Shown: in pieces, positions 8,937-17,964 of the stretch
Layout: every line of letters starts with the position of its first letter
Position numbering within the stretch: the first letter of the stretch is position 1
DNA from: Levilactobacillus wangkuiensis
GTDB taxonomy: Bacteria > Bacillota > Bacilli > Lactobacillales > Lactobacillaceae
Assembly: GCF_016861605.1 (NCBI RefSeq)
Contig: NZ_BOLM01000003.1
Coordinates: forward strand, 62,001 to 126,000
DNA length: 64,000 nt
Direction: 5' to 3'
Position numbers and translations under genes: made by a program
Notes under the pieces: model-generated
What the model saw: the letters and a program-made list of their open reading frames with translations, nothing else
The model's database searches: none
What the model was told of the DNA's origin: nothing

Positions 8937-10661
8937 ATGAAAGGAAACCTATTTAGAACATTTTGCCTCAGTATACTTAGCACAATTGTCCTGTTAACCA
9001 GCCTGGTGCTGGTTAACCCTGCCTCGGCACAAGCCGCAACACCCCCGACCGACGCTGCCACTAGCCTTGATTTGAACCAGACCATTGACCAAGCCTTTCC
9101 CAACTACCAAACAGATCAAAACGAAGCCATCGTCAGAGATGCCCTGCTTAACGCAGAATATCCGTATCCATATACCGGTCAAATCGACAGTACCAGTACC
9201 TTGAAGGACGTACAAAACAGCGTTCCCCGTGTCATCATCACCAAATCAATGACGAATTATGCGCCACTCATTAAAGTAGTCGGTCTCGCTCGCTCATTAC
9301 GCCTAGCCAATCAGTTACAGTTGTCTGAAGATAATCTTTACGATATCACACAAAGCCTCATGATTAACCGTACCGACATTGGTTCCCTTGAATTTCCCAA
9401 TGATGACCTAACTGATACAGATTTAGAGATGCTTATAGGCCTAGCAAAAAAATATACGCCCAATCAACAAAGTGATTATATTAGTCTGCTTGACCTCAGC
9501 CATAACAAACTTAGTAATTTCAATTCCTGGGCAGCTTTCAAAAATTCAGACGACAAGAACGTCATCGGCGCATTGAACGCGCCCATGCAAGATTCTGAAA
9601 CTACGGCTATCCTACCCGCACAGAACTTAACTGGCACAAGCATTAAGATTCCCTTCACGGATCTTCCGGAAATAACGACTAATTTTGCCGACTCGTATAG
9701 TGACGAATACACACTGGTTAATGCATCGCTCACCTCTAATAAAGACTTTTTTGATAAGGCTGATAATTTTGATAATCAAGACAGAATTATTATTAATTTA
9801 GTAACTGATCAGCTTTCTCGTGATGATACCAATAACTCCTCAGACACAGACTTTTCAGATATGTACACTATTGTCTTAAGTCCAGATACCTATACACAAA
9901 CGTTAAACATATCAACACTGCGTGACCTGCTGTCTGATTACGACCCACAAGACTATGTTTTACCAGCCGATACGACTCACCTCACAATCAATAATATTCC
10001 AGCAGGCAGCCACCAACTCACCCTTAAGATTGCCAACCTTGTTTACTTAACCTACCCCCAGATGTGGACCACCTACGTTCAGAATTACACGATTCCATTG
10101 AAATCACCTGCTACAAGCAATACTGTCACCAGTGTCGAATCTAACGAATCCAGTGAATCCACAACCGTCAATACGCCAACCCCAGTGGCAGACAAGGCCC
10201 AGTCAGAAAGCAAAGTCGTCTACGCCACTAAGAAAATTGGCCTCTACAAATCCCCAACCTTCACCAACCAAGCTCGCATTCGCTGGTACACCAAGGCTAA
10301 ACGGACGAACCGGCCCATGTTCAAGGTCATCGGCTACGCCCGCTCCAAGAATGGTGTGCTCCGCTATAAGGTCAAGGACGTGACACCGAACACCAAGACG
10401 AACGGCCAAACCGGCTACATCACGACTAAAGACAGCTTTGTCAGCCACGACTACTACCAGACTCAGGCGAAGAAGATCAAGGTGCTTCGCGGCCTCAACA
10501 GCTATAAAACCAAGGCCCTCACCGGCAAAAAGATCCACTACCGTAAGCACCAAGTCATCCAGGTCAAAAAGCTCGTCACCCACAACCTAACCACGCGGTA
10601 TCAGTTGCCCAATGGTTGCTACGTTTCGGCTAACAAACGACTGGTTATCCAAGTCAAATAG
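8937..10661 (+). CDS. Secreted surface protein with C-terminal DUF5776 repeats (paralogue)
   Basis: This 574-residue tandem paralogue of the preceding gene has the same layout: signal peptide ending near AQAAT, a 300-residue variable region, a Ser/Thr-rich linker near 395-415 and the DUF5776 tail. It includes a leucine-rich-like stretch (ISLLDLSHNKLSNFNSW) recalling internalin-type repeats. The first residues (MKGNLFRTFCLSILS) and the ribosome-binding region are nearly the same as in the upstream gene. Such diversification over a constant wall-binding tail suggests different external ligands, which is inference. A terminator follows at 10671. Confidence 0.8.
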   Translation: MKGNLFRTFCLSILSTIVLLTSLVLVNPASAQAATPPTDAATSLDLNQTIDQAFPNYQTDQNEAIVRDALLNAEYPYPYTGQIDSTSTLKDVQNSVPRVIITKSMTNYAPLIKVVGLARSLRLANQLQLSEDNLYDITQSLMINRTDIGSLEFPNDDLTDTDLEMLIGLAKKYTPNQQSDYISLLDLSHNKLSNFNSWAAFKNSDDKNVIGALNAPMQDSETTAILPAQNLTGTSIKIPFTDLPEITTNFADSYSDEYTLVNASLTSNKDFFDKADNFDNQDRIIINLVTDQLSRDDTNNSSDTDFSDMYTIVLSPDTYTQTLNISTLRDLLSDYDPQDYVLPADTTHLTINNIPAGSHQLTLKIANLVYLTYPQMWTTYVQNYTIPLKSPATSNTVTSVESNESSESTTVNTPTPVADKAQSESKVVYATKKIGLYKSPTFTNQARIRWYTKAKRTNRPMFKVIGYARSKNGVLRYKVKDVTPNTKTNGQTGYITTKDSFVSHDYYQTQAKKIKVLRGLNSYKTKALTGKKIHYRKHQVIQVKKLVTHNLTTRYQLPNGCYVSANKRLVIQVK

Positions 10662-10670
10662 CGTCGACCA

Positions 10671-10702
10671 AGTCAGCCCACACACCGTGAGCTGACTTTT
10701 TT
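10671..10702 (+). terminator. Rho-independent terminator
   Basis: AGTCAGC pairs with GCTGACT around a CCACACACCGTGA loop, followed by TTTTTT, directly after the second DUF5776 gene. Confidence 0.85.
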
Positions 10703-10867
10703 GGCGACTAGTTATGCAAATTAATCAATTCATAATTTAACCATCCGCTAGGGTAAAACGAAAATCAGCCTCACTTAAGGCCTGGCAGTATCGATAACCC
10801 GGCTGCCATGATATGATGTTTTCTGAATGAAGCGCTTACATAGTAAACTAGAAAGGCGGCGTTCCGC

Positions 10868-12883
10868 ATGCTAAATTCCTTCCGTCCCATAATTCTATGC
10901 CTCACCGGCTGTTTACTCGGCACCGCCACAGCCACGCTGCCACCCGTTCACGCCCAATCGACCTCCAGTGCAACGCAGACTCGTGAGATTCCCGCGGCTG
11001 ACACCCTAACCATTCGGGAGGCCTTTAAACATGACATCTACCTCCAGGCAGACATCGTCCGCACCCTCCAGCGGTATAGTTACGACGAGGTCACGGCCGA
11101 CTCACCCGTGAGCGTAACCGCAAACTTCGGCCTTTACACCCCCCTGATTCTCAGCAATCCCCGTATCCGCGACTACCAGGACCTCCGCCACCTCGCCGCC
11201 TACCCCCGGTCCGTACGAATTTCTAATCAAACGCATCTTGCTGGCGCTGGCTTGCAGCAAGTGATTGTGGCCCTTAACCAGTTGCCAGCTGAGGCCAATA
11301 GCTCGTTTTTACTTTATCGTGACCAGCTGACCGACGCGGATCTGGCTGTGCTGGTTGATTATTTGAAAACACTGCCGTCGGACGGTGACACCCTGCCCGT
11401 TCACACCCTTAATCTGAGTGAAAATCAAATCGACGACCTGACCCCCGTAGCCGACCTCGCCGACAGCACGCGCCCTGGTGGTCGGATCATCCGAACGTTG
11501 GTGGCTTGGGGGCAGTCGCGCCACTTGAACCCACTCCCGGCACAACGCGTCGTTCACAACCAACTCACACTAAAAGCCGATGACCTATTACCGCTGCGGC
11601 TTTACCACCACACCCCGTCGGAGCCTTTCGACGATCCTAGATTCCAAATGGCTGCGTTTCGCGTCCATCCGGAGCTGAACGAAGACGGGCTCCACGCGCT
11701 AACAACGGATACGTTTGTGCCAAACGCACTGACAGCTCAAGAGATGGGCCAGCCTGTCCTACAGTACGACGACATTCCCATGGTCCAACCGGCGCCCAAA
11801 CTGACGATTGATGAAGGGGCAAAAACGGTGAGTGGCTTAGCTAATTTTGGTGTGCTCGATTATCAGAACGCGACCCCCTTAGCTTACCGCCGCTGGCTGT
11901 CGCCGACCGAACAAGCCAGTAGCCTCAGTAGTCTGGCAACGGCCGGCTACTCGGCCACCGACAGTTTTCGTGCCGACCCGCAGATCACCAACATCCCCTC
12001 GGGCACGCCGTCCATCCAGGTGCGCGCGGCCTTTCGTTACATGTACAGCGAGACGTTCCGCGGCTTCACGCAGGACTACACCATCCCCCTGACCTGGCCG
12101 GACACCTCGACGTCCAGTAGCTCGGACGGAAGTTCAAGTAGCGACGCCAGTTCCGGCGGTAGCACGAGTGCCAGTCGGCCCTCCCTCAGCTCGGGCGGCG
12201 CTGGCGACGGTGGTGTGCCCGCGGGAACGGTGGTCACGGCTACCCGAAAGATTGGGCTGTACACGGATACGGCTTTCAAACGCGCCACCCGCCAACACTG
12301 GTATCGCCGCCAGCCCCGCGTCTATCAGCCGATGTTCAAAGTCACCGGCTACGCGCGCTCGGTCCACGGCACGCCGCGATACCTGGTCAAGGACGTCAAC
12401 CACCACTCGAAAACGGCGGGCAAGACCGGTTACATCACAGCCAACCGTAAATTTGTGACGCCGACTTACTACCGGCAAGCGGCCAAGCAGGTGACGGTGA
12501 TCAATCCGCGCGGTGTGAATGCGTACCGCCACCGCGGATTGACGGGCAAAGTTGCCCACTACCGTCAGGGTCAAACGCTGCGGGTGAAGAAGCTGGTCAA
12601 ACACAACCTGACTACGCGGTATGTCCTCACGAATGGCCGCTACATCACGGCAAATAAGAAATTGGTACAGAATGGGCGGGTTGCCATGCCAAAGAAGCTT
12701 AAGGCTAAGACCGCTATCAACCGGTATCGTGATGTGAACTTTACTCGTCGGCAGAAACATTTCCGCAATGGCACCACGTTCACCGTGAAGGGTTGGGACT
12801 TCAGCGTTCATGGGACTAAGCGTTATCGCGTGGCTCATGGGTATGTGACGGCCAACCGCCACTACGTCAAAACCATCCATTAA
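10868..12883 (+). CDS. Large secreted surface protein with DUF5776 repeats
   Basis: A 671-residue exported protein. The signal peptide (about 1-30, VHAQS) is followed by a region related to that of the two upstream genes, including TLNLSENQIDDLTPVADL, which resembles a leucine-rich repeat. A low-complexity Ser/Gly linker sits near 415-450, then three DUF5776-type units occupy the last 215 residues, one more than in its neighbours. GC content is clearly higher than in the two preceding paralogues, so this is an older or differently derived copy. It converges with the next gene across a shared terminator. Probably wall-associated through the basic repeats. Confidence 0.8.
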   Translation: MLNSFRPIILCLTGCLLGTATATLPPVHAQSTSSATQTREIPAADTLTIREAFKHDIYLQADIVRTLQRYSYDEVTADSPVSVTANFGLYTPLILSNPRIRDYQDLRHLAAYPRSVRISNQTHLAGAGLQQVIVALNQLPAEANSSFLLYRDQLTDADLAVLVDYLKTLPSDGDTLPVHTLNLSENQIDDLTPVADLADSTRPGGRIIRTLVAWGQSRHLNPLPAQRVVHNQLTLKADDLLPLRLYHHTPSEPFDDPRFQMAAFRVHPELNEDGLHALTTDTFVPNALTAQEMGQPVLQYDDIPMVQPAPKLTIDEGAKTVSGLANFGVLDYQNATPLAYRRWLSPTEQASSLSSLATAGYSATDSFRADPQITNIPSGTPSIQVRAAFRYMYSETFRGFTQDYTIPLTWPDTSTSSSSDGSSSSDASSGGSTSASRPSLSSGGAGDGGVPAGTVVTATRKIGLYTDTAFKRATRQHWYRRQPRVYQPMFKVTGYARSVHGTPRYLVKDVNHHSKTAGKTGYITANRKFVTPTYYRQAAKQVTVINPRGVNAYRHRGLTGKVAHYRQGQTLRVKKLVKHNLTTRYVLTNGRYITANKKLVQNGRVAMPKKLKAKTAINRYRDVNFTRRQKHFRNGTTFTVKGWDFSVHGTKRYRVAHGYVTANRHYVKTIH

Positions 12884-12885
12884 CT

Positions 12886-12929
12886 AAAAACGAGATGACC
12901 GGCCGCTTCAGACCAATCATCTCGTTTTT
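12886..12929. terminator. Bidirectional terminator between convergent genes
   Basis: AAAAACGAGATGA pairs with TCATCTCGTTTTT. The A-run on one side and T-run on the other serve both the upstream plus-strand gene and the downstream minus-strand gene. Confidence 0.9.
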
Positions 12930-12937
12930 GCATACAC

Positions 12938-14116
12938 TTATTTTTTAACAACTAACGTTTTGTTCGCCGTCACGTAACGTCCATCGGTTAAGACTAACCG
13001 CGTCGTTAAATGATAATGCCGAATGGCTTTTATCTTCAGTACCGTTCCCCGTTTGAAATGCTGTAGACGCTGGCCACTCAAATCAGCTTGACAATATGCA
13101 TTGACCCCCAAGGGATTCAACACCCGAACGCGCCGTGGTTTAACGCGGAAATAGGTGTTGGTCATGTCACTATCGCTCGCCGTCACGTAGCCCGTCAGGC
13201 CGGCCGTCTTGGAGTGATGATTCACATCACGGACCCGATACCGCAAGACACCAGAAGCGTTCCGTCGGTACCCCATTACCACAAACTGAGGCCACTGATT
13301 CCGTGGGCGTTTGGTATACCAGTGCAGGCGGGTTTGCCGATTAAAATTGACCGTACGGTAGAGGCCAATCTTTTTAAACGCCGATACCGCCTGACCCTTA
13401 GGAACGACTTTGACCGGATCAGTTGGCGCTGGGGTCGATGGTGTGGGTGTAACTGTCGTTGGTGGCGTGGTGACCGCTGTACCACCGCCGTTCTCCGCTG
13501 GCACCTTCTTCTGGTAAATGTACGTGAACTCACCTGGCTTGGTGGCATCCGTTCGGGCTAAGTCATAACCAGCAATGGGTAAGACCGCCTTTTTCAACTC
13601 AGCGGTAAAATCGAAAGCTACCGTCACGTTCTCTGGTGCCCGTAAAGCCTTTCCCGCAGTATCTACAAAGTTAATGGTTAATTTCTGCATATCAGGTACA
13701 ACCTGATTAGGATCCATAGAAAAACGGAACCTAACATCACTATCCCTAACCCAATCATGCGTACTAACTCGCCAGCTTTGGGAACCATCCATGAGATTCA
13801 GTTTTTCTGAATTCACGAACCAATCCGTTCCCTGCCCTAAGGCGCGTCCATCAATCAATTCATCTTCATCATTATAAAGATGAGTCACGTATTTTGTATT
13901 TTCTATTTCAATCACTGGAGTCGTGACGTACCCGCCAGTCGCATCCTCAACGACCACCTGACTACCAGATGTCGTTTCTTGCGGTTGCTCCGATGAATCC
14001 TCCCCCGTGACAACGTCACCGTGCGCGACAACTGTTTTCCCCACTACTATCAACAAAACGACTCCCACTAAAACACTAACCAGAATTCCCTTAATTCCAG
14101 TCTTCACGACTCCCAC
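12938..14116 (-). CDS. Secreted MucBP-like / DUF5776 surface protein
   Basis: A 392-residue exported protein. A hydrophobic signal or anchor segment covers residues 8-30. A MucBP-like unit lies near 150-215 (LTINFVDTAGKAL...VAFDFT...AGYDLARTDATKPGEFTYIYQKK), the fold seen in mucin-binding proteins. A Thr/Pro linker follows, then two DUF5776 units to the C-terminus. No sortase motif is present. It is the only one of the four DUF5776 genes on the minus strand and shares a terminator with its convergent neighbour. The MucBP call is from pattern; binding to mucin is not shown. Confidence 0.75.
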   Translation of the reverse strand: MGVVKTGIKGILVSVLVGVVLLIVVGKTVVAHGDVVTGEDSSEQPQETTSGSQVVVEDATGGYVTTPVIEIENTKYVTHLYNDEDELIDGRALGQGTDWFVNSEKLNLMDGSQSWRVSTHDWVRDSDVRFRFSMDPNQVVPDMQKLTINFVDTAGKALRAPENVTVAFDFTAELKKAVLPIAGYDLARTDATKPGEFTYIYQKKVPAENGGGTAVTTPPTTVTPTPSTPAPTDPVKVVPKGQAVSAFKKIGLYRTVNFNRQTRLHWYTKRPRNQWPQFVVMGYRRNASGVLRYRVRDVNHHSKTAGLTGYVTASDSDMTNTYFRVKPRRVRVLNPLGVNAYCQADLSGQRLQHFKRGTVLKIKAIRHYHLTTRLVLTDGRYVTANKTLVVKK

Positions 14117-14214
14117 TTCCTATGCCAAAATGATTGGGTCAAGTCATGACGTTTTATAAAAATAATTATCATCACTGACTTTATATACCCGGAATGATTA
14201 TCCCCAGTATAACG

Positions 14215-14258
14215 CAAAAAGGACCAAGCCAGTCAAATATCTCAGCTAAACCTGGTCC
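14215..14258 (-). terminator. Terminator of the Crp/Fnr regulator
   Basis: On the minus strand GGACCA pairs with TGGTCC and is followed by TTTTTGC, just after the regulator's stop codon. Confidence 0.75.
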
Positions 14259-14267
14259 AAATCAGTT

Positions 14268-14918
14268 TCACTCCACCAACAAGGTCACACGCTTCCCGAC
14301 AATCTCCAACAGCCCGTCCGCCACCAACTGGCCCAGCTGGCGACTCAACGTTTCTGGCGTGATGCCGAGGAAACTGGCGAGCTCCTTTTTCTTCACGGGC
14401 AAATCGAAGACCGTGGCCTGTTGCGCCTGGCCAATCTGCTGGAGGTAGGCCAGCACCCGGTTTTTCGCCGTCAGGTTGCCCGTTAACGCGCTCACCGACT
14501 CCAGCTCGGTCAAGCGGTCGCCCAGGATATTCAGGAGGTTAAACGCCACGTCTGGCTCCCGGCGCAGGAGGTCCTGAAAGTCCGCGCGGCCAATCGAACA
14601 GATTCGCGTATCCTCCAAGGCCTCGGCGTAGTTGAAGTGCTGGCGCTTGGCAAACAGCGCGGCTTCACTGTCGATGGTCCCGGCCCGCAGCATGTACAGC
14701 ACCTTCTCCTTGCCGTTTTCGTTGAGCTGATACACCTTGACCCGCCCGGAATCGACGATCATCATCCGGTCCAGCTGACTGGTCGGGTCATAGAGCACCG
14801 TGCCCTTCTTGAATAGCTGCTGGTGCACGGAAATCTTGGCAAGCTCCGCAATGGCAGCGTCATCCAGCCCCTTGAAAATGGGGGCACTCCGCACACATTT
14901 AACTGGCGAATGCGTCAT
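14268..14918 (-). CDS. Crp/Fnr family transcriptional regulator
   Basis: A 216-residue transcription factor: cyclic-nucleotide-binding beta-roll (about residues 15-130), dimer helix, then a winged helix-turn-helix (KKELASFLGITPETLSRQLGQL), where the ETLSR recognition helix matches the FNR E--SR signature for TTGAT half-sites. One cysteine lies near the N-terminus (SPVKCVRSAPIF), too few for a full iron-sulfur cluster as in E. coli FNR. The ATG at 14918 is preferred over an upstream in-frame ATG because it has AAAGGAG about nine bases ahead. It is divergent from the 15019 gene with a perfect FNR box between, so it probably regulates that unit. Confidence 0.88.
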   Translation of the reverse strand: MTHSPVKCVRSAPIFKGLDDAAIAELAKISVHQQLFKKGTVLYDPTSQLDRMMIVDSGRVKVYQLNENGKEKVLYMLRAGTIDSEAALFAKRQHFNYAEALEDTRICSIGRADFQDLLRREPDVAFNLLNILGDRLTELESVSALTGNLTAKNRVLAYLQQIGQAQQATVFDLPVKKKELASFLGITPETLSRQLGQLVADGLLEIVGKRVTLLVE

Positions 14919-14946
14919 CTTTTTTCGCTCCTTTTTTGGTATTTTC

Positions 14947-14960
14947 TTGATATTTATCAA
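14947..14960. promoter_or_regulatory. FNR/FLP box (TTGAT-N4-ATCAA)
   Basis: The palindrome TTGATATTTATCAA is a perfect match to the FNR-family consensus. A -10 candidate TATACT lies at 14983-14988 with no recognisable -35, placing the expected start near 14995. The box centre is then at about -41.5, the class II activator position. This suggests direct activation of the 15019 gene by the divergent regulator; binding itself is inferred. Confidence 0.75.
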
Positions 14961-15018
14961 TTTTTATTTCTTAAAACCATTATATACTAAACCCATCAAT
15001 TCGAGGAGGTCATTTCAT

Positions 15019-15573
15019 ATGAAAATCTATCAAGCAACTATCGTGCCACTCAACGAACAGGTCATCGGGACCGCGGCCCACGGGACGGCGCTGTTCACCA
15101 TCAACGGGGACACCCTGACCATTAATATTGAAATGTTTGACACCCCGGCCAACCTGCAACACTGGGAACATTTCCACGGCTTCCCGGATGGCAAGGCCGC
15201 TGATATCGCCACGAGCGCGCAGGACATGAACCACGATGGCTTCGTGGACCTCCCCGAGACGGGCGCGGTTTCCGGGACCACCATGGTGCCGTTCAACGAC
15301 GCGCCCCACGAGATGGACATCCCCAACGACGCCTACCCCGTGGCGGACGCGAACGGCTACTTCGCCTACACCAAGGTCGTGCCGCTGGCGAAGCTGGATG
15401 AAAAATTTAAGGCCACCTTTAACGATAGCGAGTTGGCGCTCGACAAGCGGGTCATCTACATCCACGGTGTGACGGACGATGTCGTCCTGCCAGACACGGT
15501 TGCCGGTGCGGTCGGCCACTACTCCACCCACGTCACCCTGCCGATTGCGGTCGGTAAGATTGTGACGCTGTGA
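15019..15573 (+). CDS. Conserved protein of unknown function, putative FNR target
   Basis: A 184-residue cytoplasmic protein without signal peptide or membrane segments. It has a His-rich stretch (HWEHFHGF near residue 47), a DxNxDG calcium-loop-like motif (DMNHDGFVDL near 68) and a second histidine motif (YIHGV near 152). The pattern of histidine-glycine motifs recalls CHRD or Cu/Zn-superoxide-dismutase-like beta proteins, but I cannot assign a function. A strong GAGGAGG precedes the ATG. The FNR box upstream suggests expression under low oxygen or redox stress. The next small gene overlaps its stop codon. Confidence 0.7.
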   Translation: MKIYQATIVPLNEQVIGTAAHGTALFTINGDTLTINIEMFDTPANLQHWEHFHGFPDGKAADIATSAQDMNHDGFVDLPETGAVSGTTMVPFNDAPHEMDIPNDAYPVADANGYFAYTKVVPLAKLDEKFKATFNDSELALDKRVIYIHGVTDDVVLPDTVAGAVGHYSTHVTLPIAVGKIVTL

Positions 15574-15722
15574 TGGGCGGTAAGAAAAGGGGCGCCATCG
15601 TGGCAACCGCCTACTACGCGGTGATCCTGTTGCTGGTGGCGTTTCACTTGGACATGCTGGCAATGTGGGGCATGGCTGTGGGGATGCTGGTTGGCGCGGG
15701 ATTGCAGTTGGTTCGGCGATAA
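15573..15722 (+). CDS. Small two-helix membrane protein (49 aa)
   Basis: The start codon overlaps the preceding stop (TGATG), so it is probably translated by coupling. The 49-residue product begins MGGKKRGAIVATAYYAVILL. It has a first hydrophobic helix (about 8-24), a short turn with HLD, then a second helix (about 28-45) and an Arg-Arg end. The positive N-terminus is typical of a small integral membrane protein. No family is recognised. Sharing the FNR-controlled transcript suggests a role with the 15019 product. Confidence 0.6.
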   Translation: MGGKKRGAIVATAYYAVILLLVAFHLDMLAMWGMAVGMLVGAGLQLVRR

Positions 15723-15730
15723 TAGATTTA

Positions 15731-15770
15731 TGGGAGTCACTCTGGTCTAGTTGGACTGGGGTGATTTTTT
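15731..15770 (+). terminator. Terminator after the FNR-linked pair
   Basis: AGTCACTC-TGGTC pairs imperfectly with GGACT-GGGGTGA, followed by seven T residues. Confidence 0.65.
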
Positions 15771-15796
15771 TCGGTTGACTGAATTTTTGCAATAAA

Positions 15797-15841
15797 ATAA
15801 CCCCGCCGACTCACCATGAATGGTTGGCCGAAGAGGTTATC
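15797..15841 (-). terminator. Terminator of csc operon 1
   Basis: On the minus strand ATAACC...GGTTAT encloses an inner CTTCGGCC/GAGTCGG pairing and is followed by TTTTATT. It lies 15 bp after the cscC stop. Confidence 0.65.
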
Positions 15842-15855
15842 GTTATGCATCATAT

Positions 15856-17466
15856 TTAATTACCCTTAGGCGCATCGGACAGAGTCCACGTCATCGATCC
15901 GCTGTATTCATTATCTGACCCACCAGCATAAACGTTGGGGTTAGCCTGCAGGTAAACGCCAGCCGGCACGGAACTTCCGGTATAAGAACCACCCTTCTGA
16001 TTCCAGTCACTAGCCAAATCATCCGTGCTAGTAGACCGGTTACCCGAAGCCACTTGCACAGCATTGCCTGCATCTAATGACGTGACAGTGCCTTTACCAT
16101 CCGCATAGACCACGTGACCACTAAATGTGTGCCCCGCGGCATCGGTTAAGGTAGAAGCCTGCGCCGTCAGGTACCAAGGTGAACCAGTTGCCCGTGAATC
16201 TGAAACGTCGACGTTGTATTTTCCAGGTGCATATAAAGTCTGCGTTGAAGGAACGGCTAAGTTTACACCATTACCAAATACCAACTGAGAGATTGTTGTG
16301 AACTGCATATTTCCCAGTCCACGAGTGACATTGATAGTTGCTGGATCGGTTGATTTGTCACCAGCAGTATCACTCGCGTTAATTTGAACGGCTTGTGTAT
16401 CCCCACCAGCTAACGTCGATAAGTCACTTGCTGTATCAAAGGCTAGTCCATCACCACTTGCAGTTAAAGCTGTAGACGAATTTTGTTTTGTCACCACTAA
16501 ATTCGACTGCTTTGCCAGCCAAGTAGCAATATCTGAAGAGCTCTTGCCCTTGATGTTTGCATCCCAGTCATCTGGACTAACGGTCAGGTTAGATGTTGCT
16601 GGTGTAATTGTTAAGGGCACTGAATCAACAACATTTGCAGTCGCAGACTTAGTATCACCAAAATCATTGCTCTCTGTCACTGTGATAGTTCCAACATTCA
16701 ACATATCTGTTCCCAAGGAAATGGTGTAAGTTCCATCAGAATTAACAACTGCTGAATGATTCCCATCAACACCCGTAAGTGTAACTGTTGTGTTAGGCTC
16801 AGCCGTCCCAGTAATTTCACGGTTAGCAATGGGCACATCATTTCCGTCATTGATTGTGACATTAGCCATTGCAGAAATTGCAGAATTACTTCCGGTTAAA
16901 GTTAAATCTTTATACGAATTATACCAAATCTGATCCCCAGAATAACGCGTCGCCTGATAGGAAAACCCAATATAAATTGGCAGTTTAGGATCACTTCCTA
17001 AATTCTTAAGGTTCACTGGTATCGTAATGTAACCGCTTGGAGGTGTTGCTGTCTTATTTCCTGAGGACAGCGTCCACAATTTCGGTGATGATTGCAATGA
17101 CACCATTTTATTGTCATTGTATGTTAAAACATCCGCGTAAAATTTAACATATTGCGCACCGGCCCACGTTTTACTAATCGTTGCTGACCCGGAGAACGCG
17201 ACGTAAATATTCTTCGTATTTTTAGTAATCCGTCCACCATCGACGCCATCTGCTGTTACAGTGTCTAATGTGGGATAAGAAGAACCCAGCTCCTTACTAT
17301 CCCCATCGATAAAATTCGGGTCCTGACTGAAAGCCCCAGCTTTTGCTGCATCAGGACCTTTAAGGTCAGTACCTGGTTGTGCATGAGCTATATCCACCTG
17401 CATGCCCAATCCAACAGCAGCGAGTAGCAGCAAACCAAGCTGTAGTAAAATTTTCTTCAACTTCAT
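15856..17466 (-). CDS. cscC: Large WxL-domain surface protein (CscC), csc operon 1
   Basis: A 536-residue exported protein, last gene of the first csc operon. The signal peptide ends near AHAQP. A beta-rich central region contains an Ig-like unit (ITGTAEPNTTVTLTG...). The C-terminal WxL domain carries the paired motifs SPWYLTAQ and GSMTWTLSD. WxL domains bind peptidoglycan non-covalently (family knowledge) and CscC-type proteins are proposed to form the exposed part of an extracellular complex with CscA, CscB and CscD. It starts seven bases after cscD. Paralogues at 20660 and 25452 share the order of segments but differ strongly in sequence. Confidence 0.85.
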   Translation of the reverse strand: MKLKKILLQLGLLLLAAVGLGMQVDIAHAQPGTDLKGPDAAKAGAFSQDPNFIDGDSKELGSSYPTLDTVTADGVDGGRITKNTKNIYVAFSGSATISKTWAGAQYVKFYADVLTYNDNKMVSLQSSPKLWTLSSGNKTATPPSGYITIPVNLKNLGSDPKLPIYIGFSYQATRYSGDQIWYNSYKDLTLTGSNSAISAMANVTINDGNDVPIANREITGTAEPNTTVTLTGVDGNHSAVVNSDGTYTISLGTDMLNVGTITVTESNDFGDTKSATANVVDSVPLTITPATSNLTVSPDDWDANIKGKSSSDIATWLAKQSNLVVTKQNSSTALTASGDGLAFDTASDLSTLAGGDTQAVQINASDTAGDKSTDPATINVTRGLGNMQFTTISQLVFGNGVNLAVPSTQTLYAPGKYNVDVSDSRATGSPWYLTAQASTLTDAAGHTFSGHVVYADGKGTVTSLDAGNAVQVASGNRSTSTDDLASDWNQKGGSYTGSSVPAGVYLQANPNVYAGGSDNEYSGSMTWTLSDAPKGN

Positions 17467-17472
17467 CTTAGC

Positions 17473-17934
17473 TCACTCCCTCTCCCGTAATAGGCGTGCT
17501 TGCCGATAAACTGTGACCGACAAGATTAGGACAATTAACAATAACAACCCGAAAATACTGGTTAAAAACATCCGCGATTCACTGGTCTGTGGTAACCGAC
17601 CGGCAATCAAATCAGCAGAGCCAGCCTTCACAACCGTAGCCACCGCCGCGGCCGGTGAGGCCTTTTTATTGCCGGTTGTCGTTGCTTGATCATCTTGTGT
17701 CTGATTCTTAATAGAAGGTTTCTTGCCATTCGGAATGGTGTCAGAACCTTCATCGGCACCGGCGCCCATTCCTGAGCCGTCCAGCTTGGCCGCATTCGGA
17801 TTAGCATGAATTGTGACAGCTGTTCCGGTATTGCCGCCCGTACCACCAACTGTGGTGGCGAGCGCTGGCGTTCCCGCGCCAAGGCCAATTAAAACTGTCA
17901 AAACGAGAACCAGTCGCATGAATATTCTTTTCAT
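17473..17934 (-). CDS. cscD: Small sortase-anchored protein (CscD), csc operon 1
   Basis: A 153-residue protein with signal peptide (cleavage near ALATT), low-complexity Gly/Asn/Lys region and a sorting signal: LPQTSE near residue 114, hydrophobic span, and basic tail RQARLLRERE. LPQTxE is the sortase motif typical of several lactobacilli. It is presumably linked covalently to peptidoglycan and holds the csc complex at the wall. ATG at 17934 is chosen over an upstream in-frame start because AAAGGAGG lies nine bases ahead. Confidence 0.85.
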   Translation of the reverse strand: MKRIFMRLVLVLTVLIGLGAGTPALATTVGGTGGNTGTAVTIHANPNAAKLDGSGMGAGADEGSDTIPNGKKPSIKNQTQDDQATTTGNKKASPAAAVATVVKAGSADLIAGRLPQTSESRMFLTSIFGLLLLIVLILSVTVYRQARLLRERE

Positions 17935-17964
17935 GACCAGCGCCCTCCTTTCGTACACAGCAGC

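Noticed and set aside
10820-10850. cre-like TGAAGCGCTTACA before the third DUF5776 gene
   Set aside because: One base shorter than the catabolite-responsive consensus and not placed on a recognisable promoter.
12134-12880. A 248-codon open frame opposite the third DUF5776 gene
   Set aside because: It is the complement of a well-supported gene with signal peptide and known domains; high GC leaves antisense frames open by chance.
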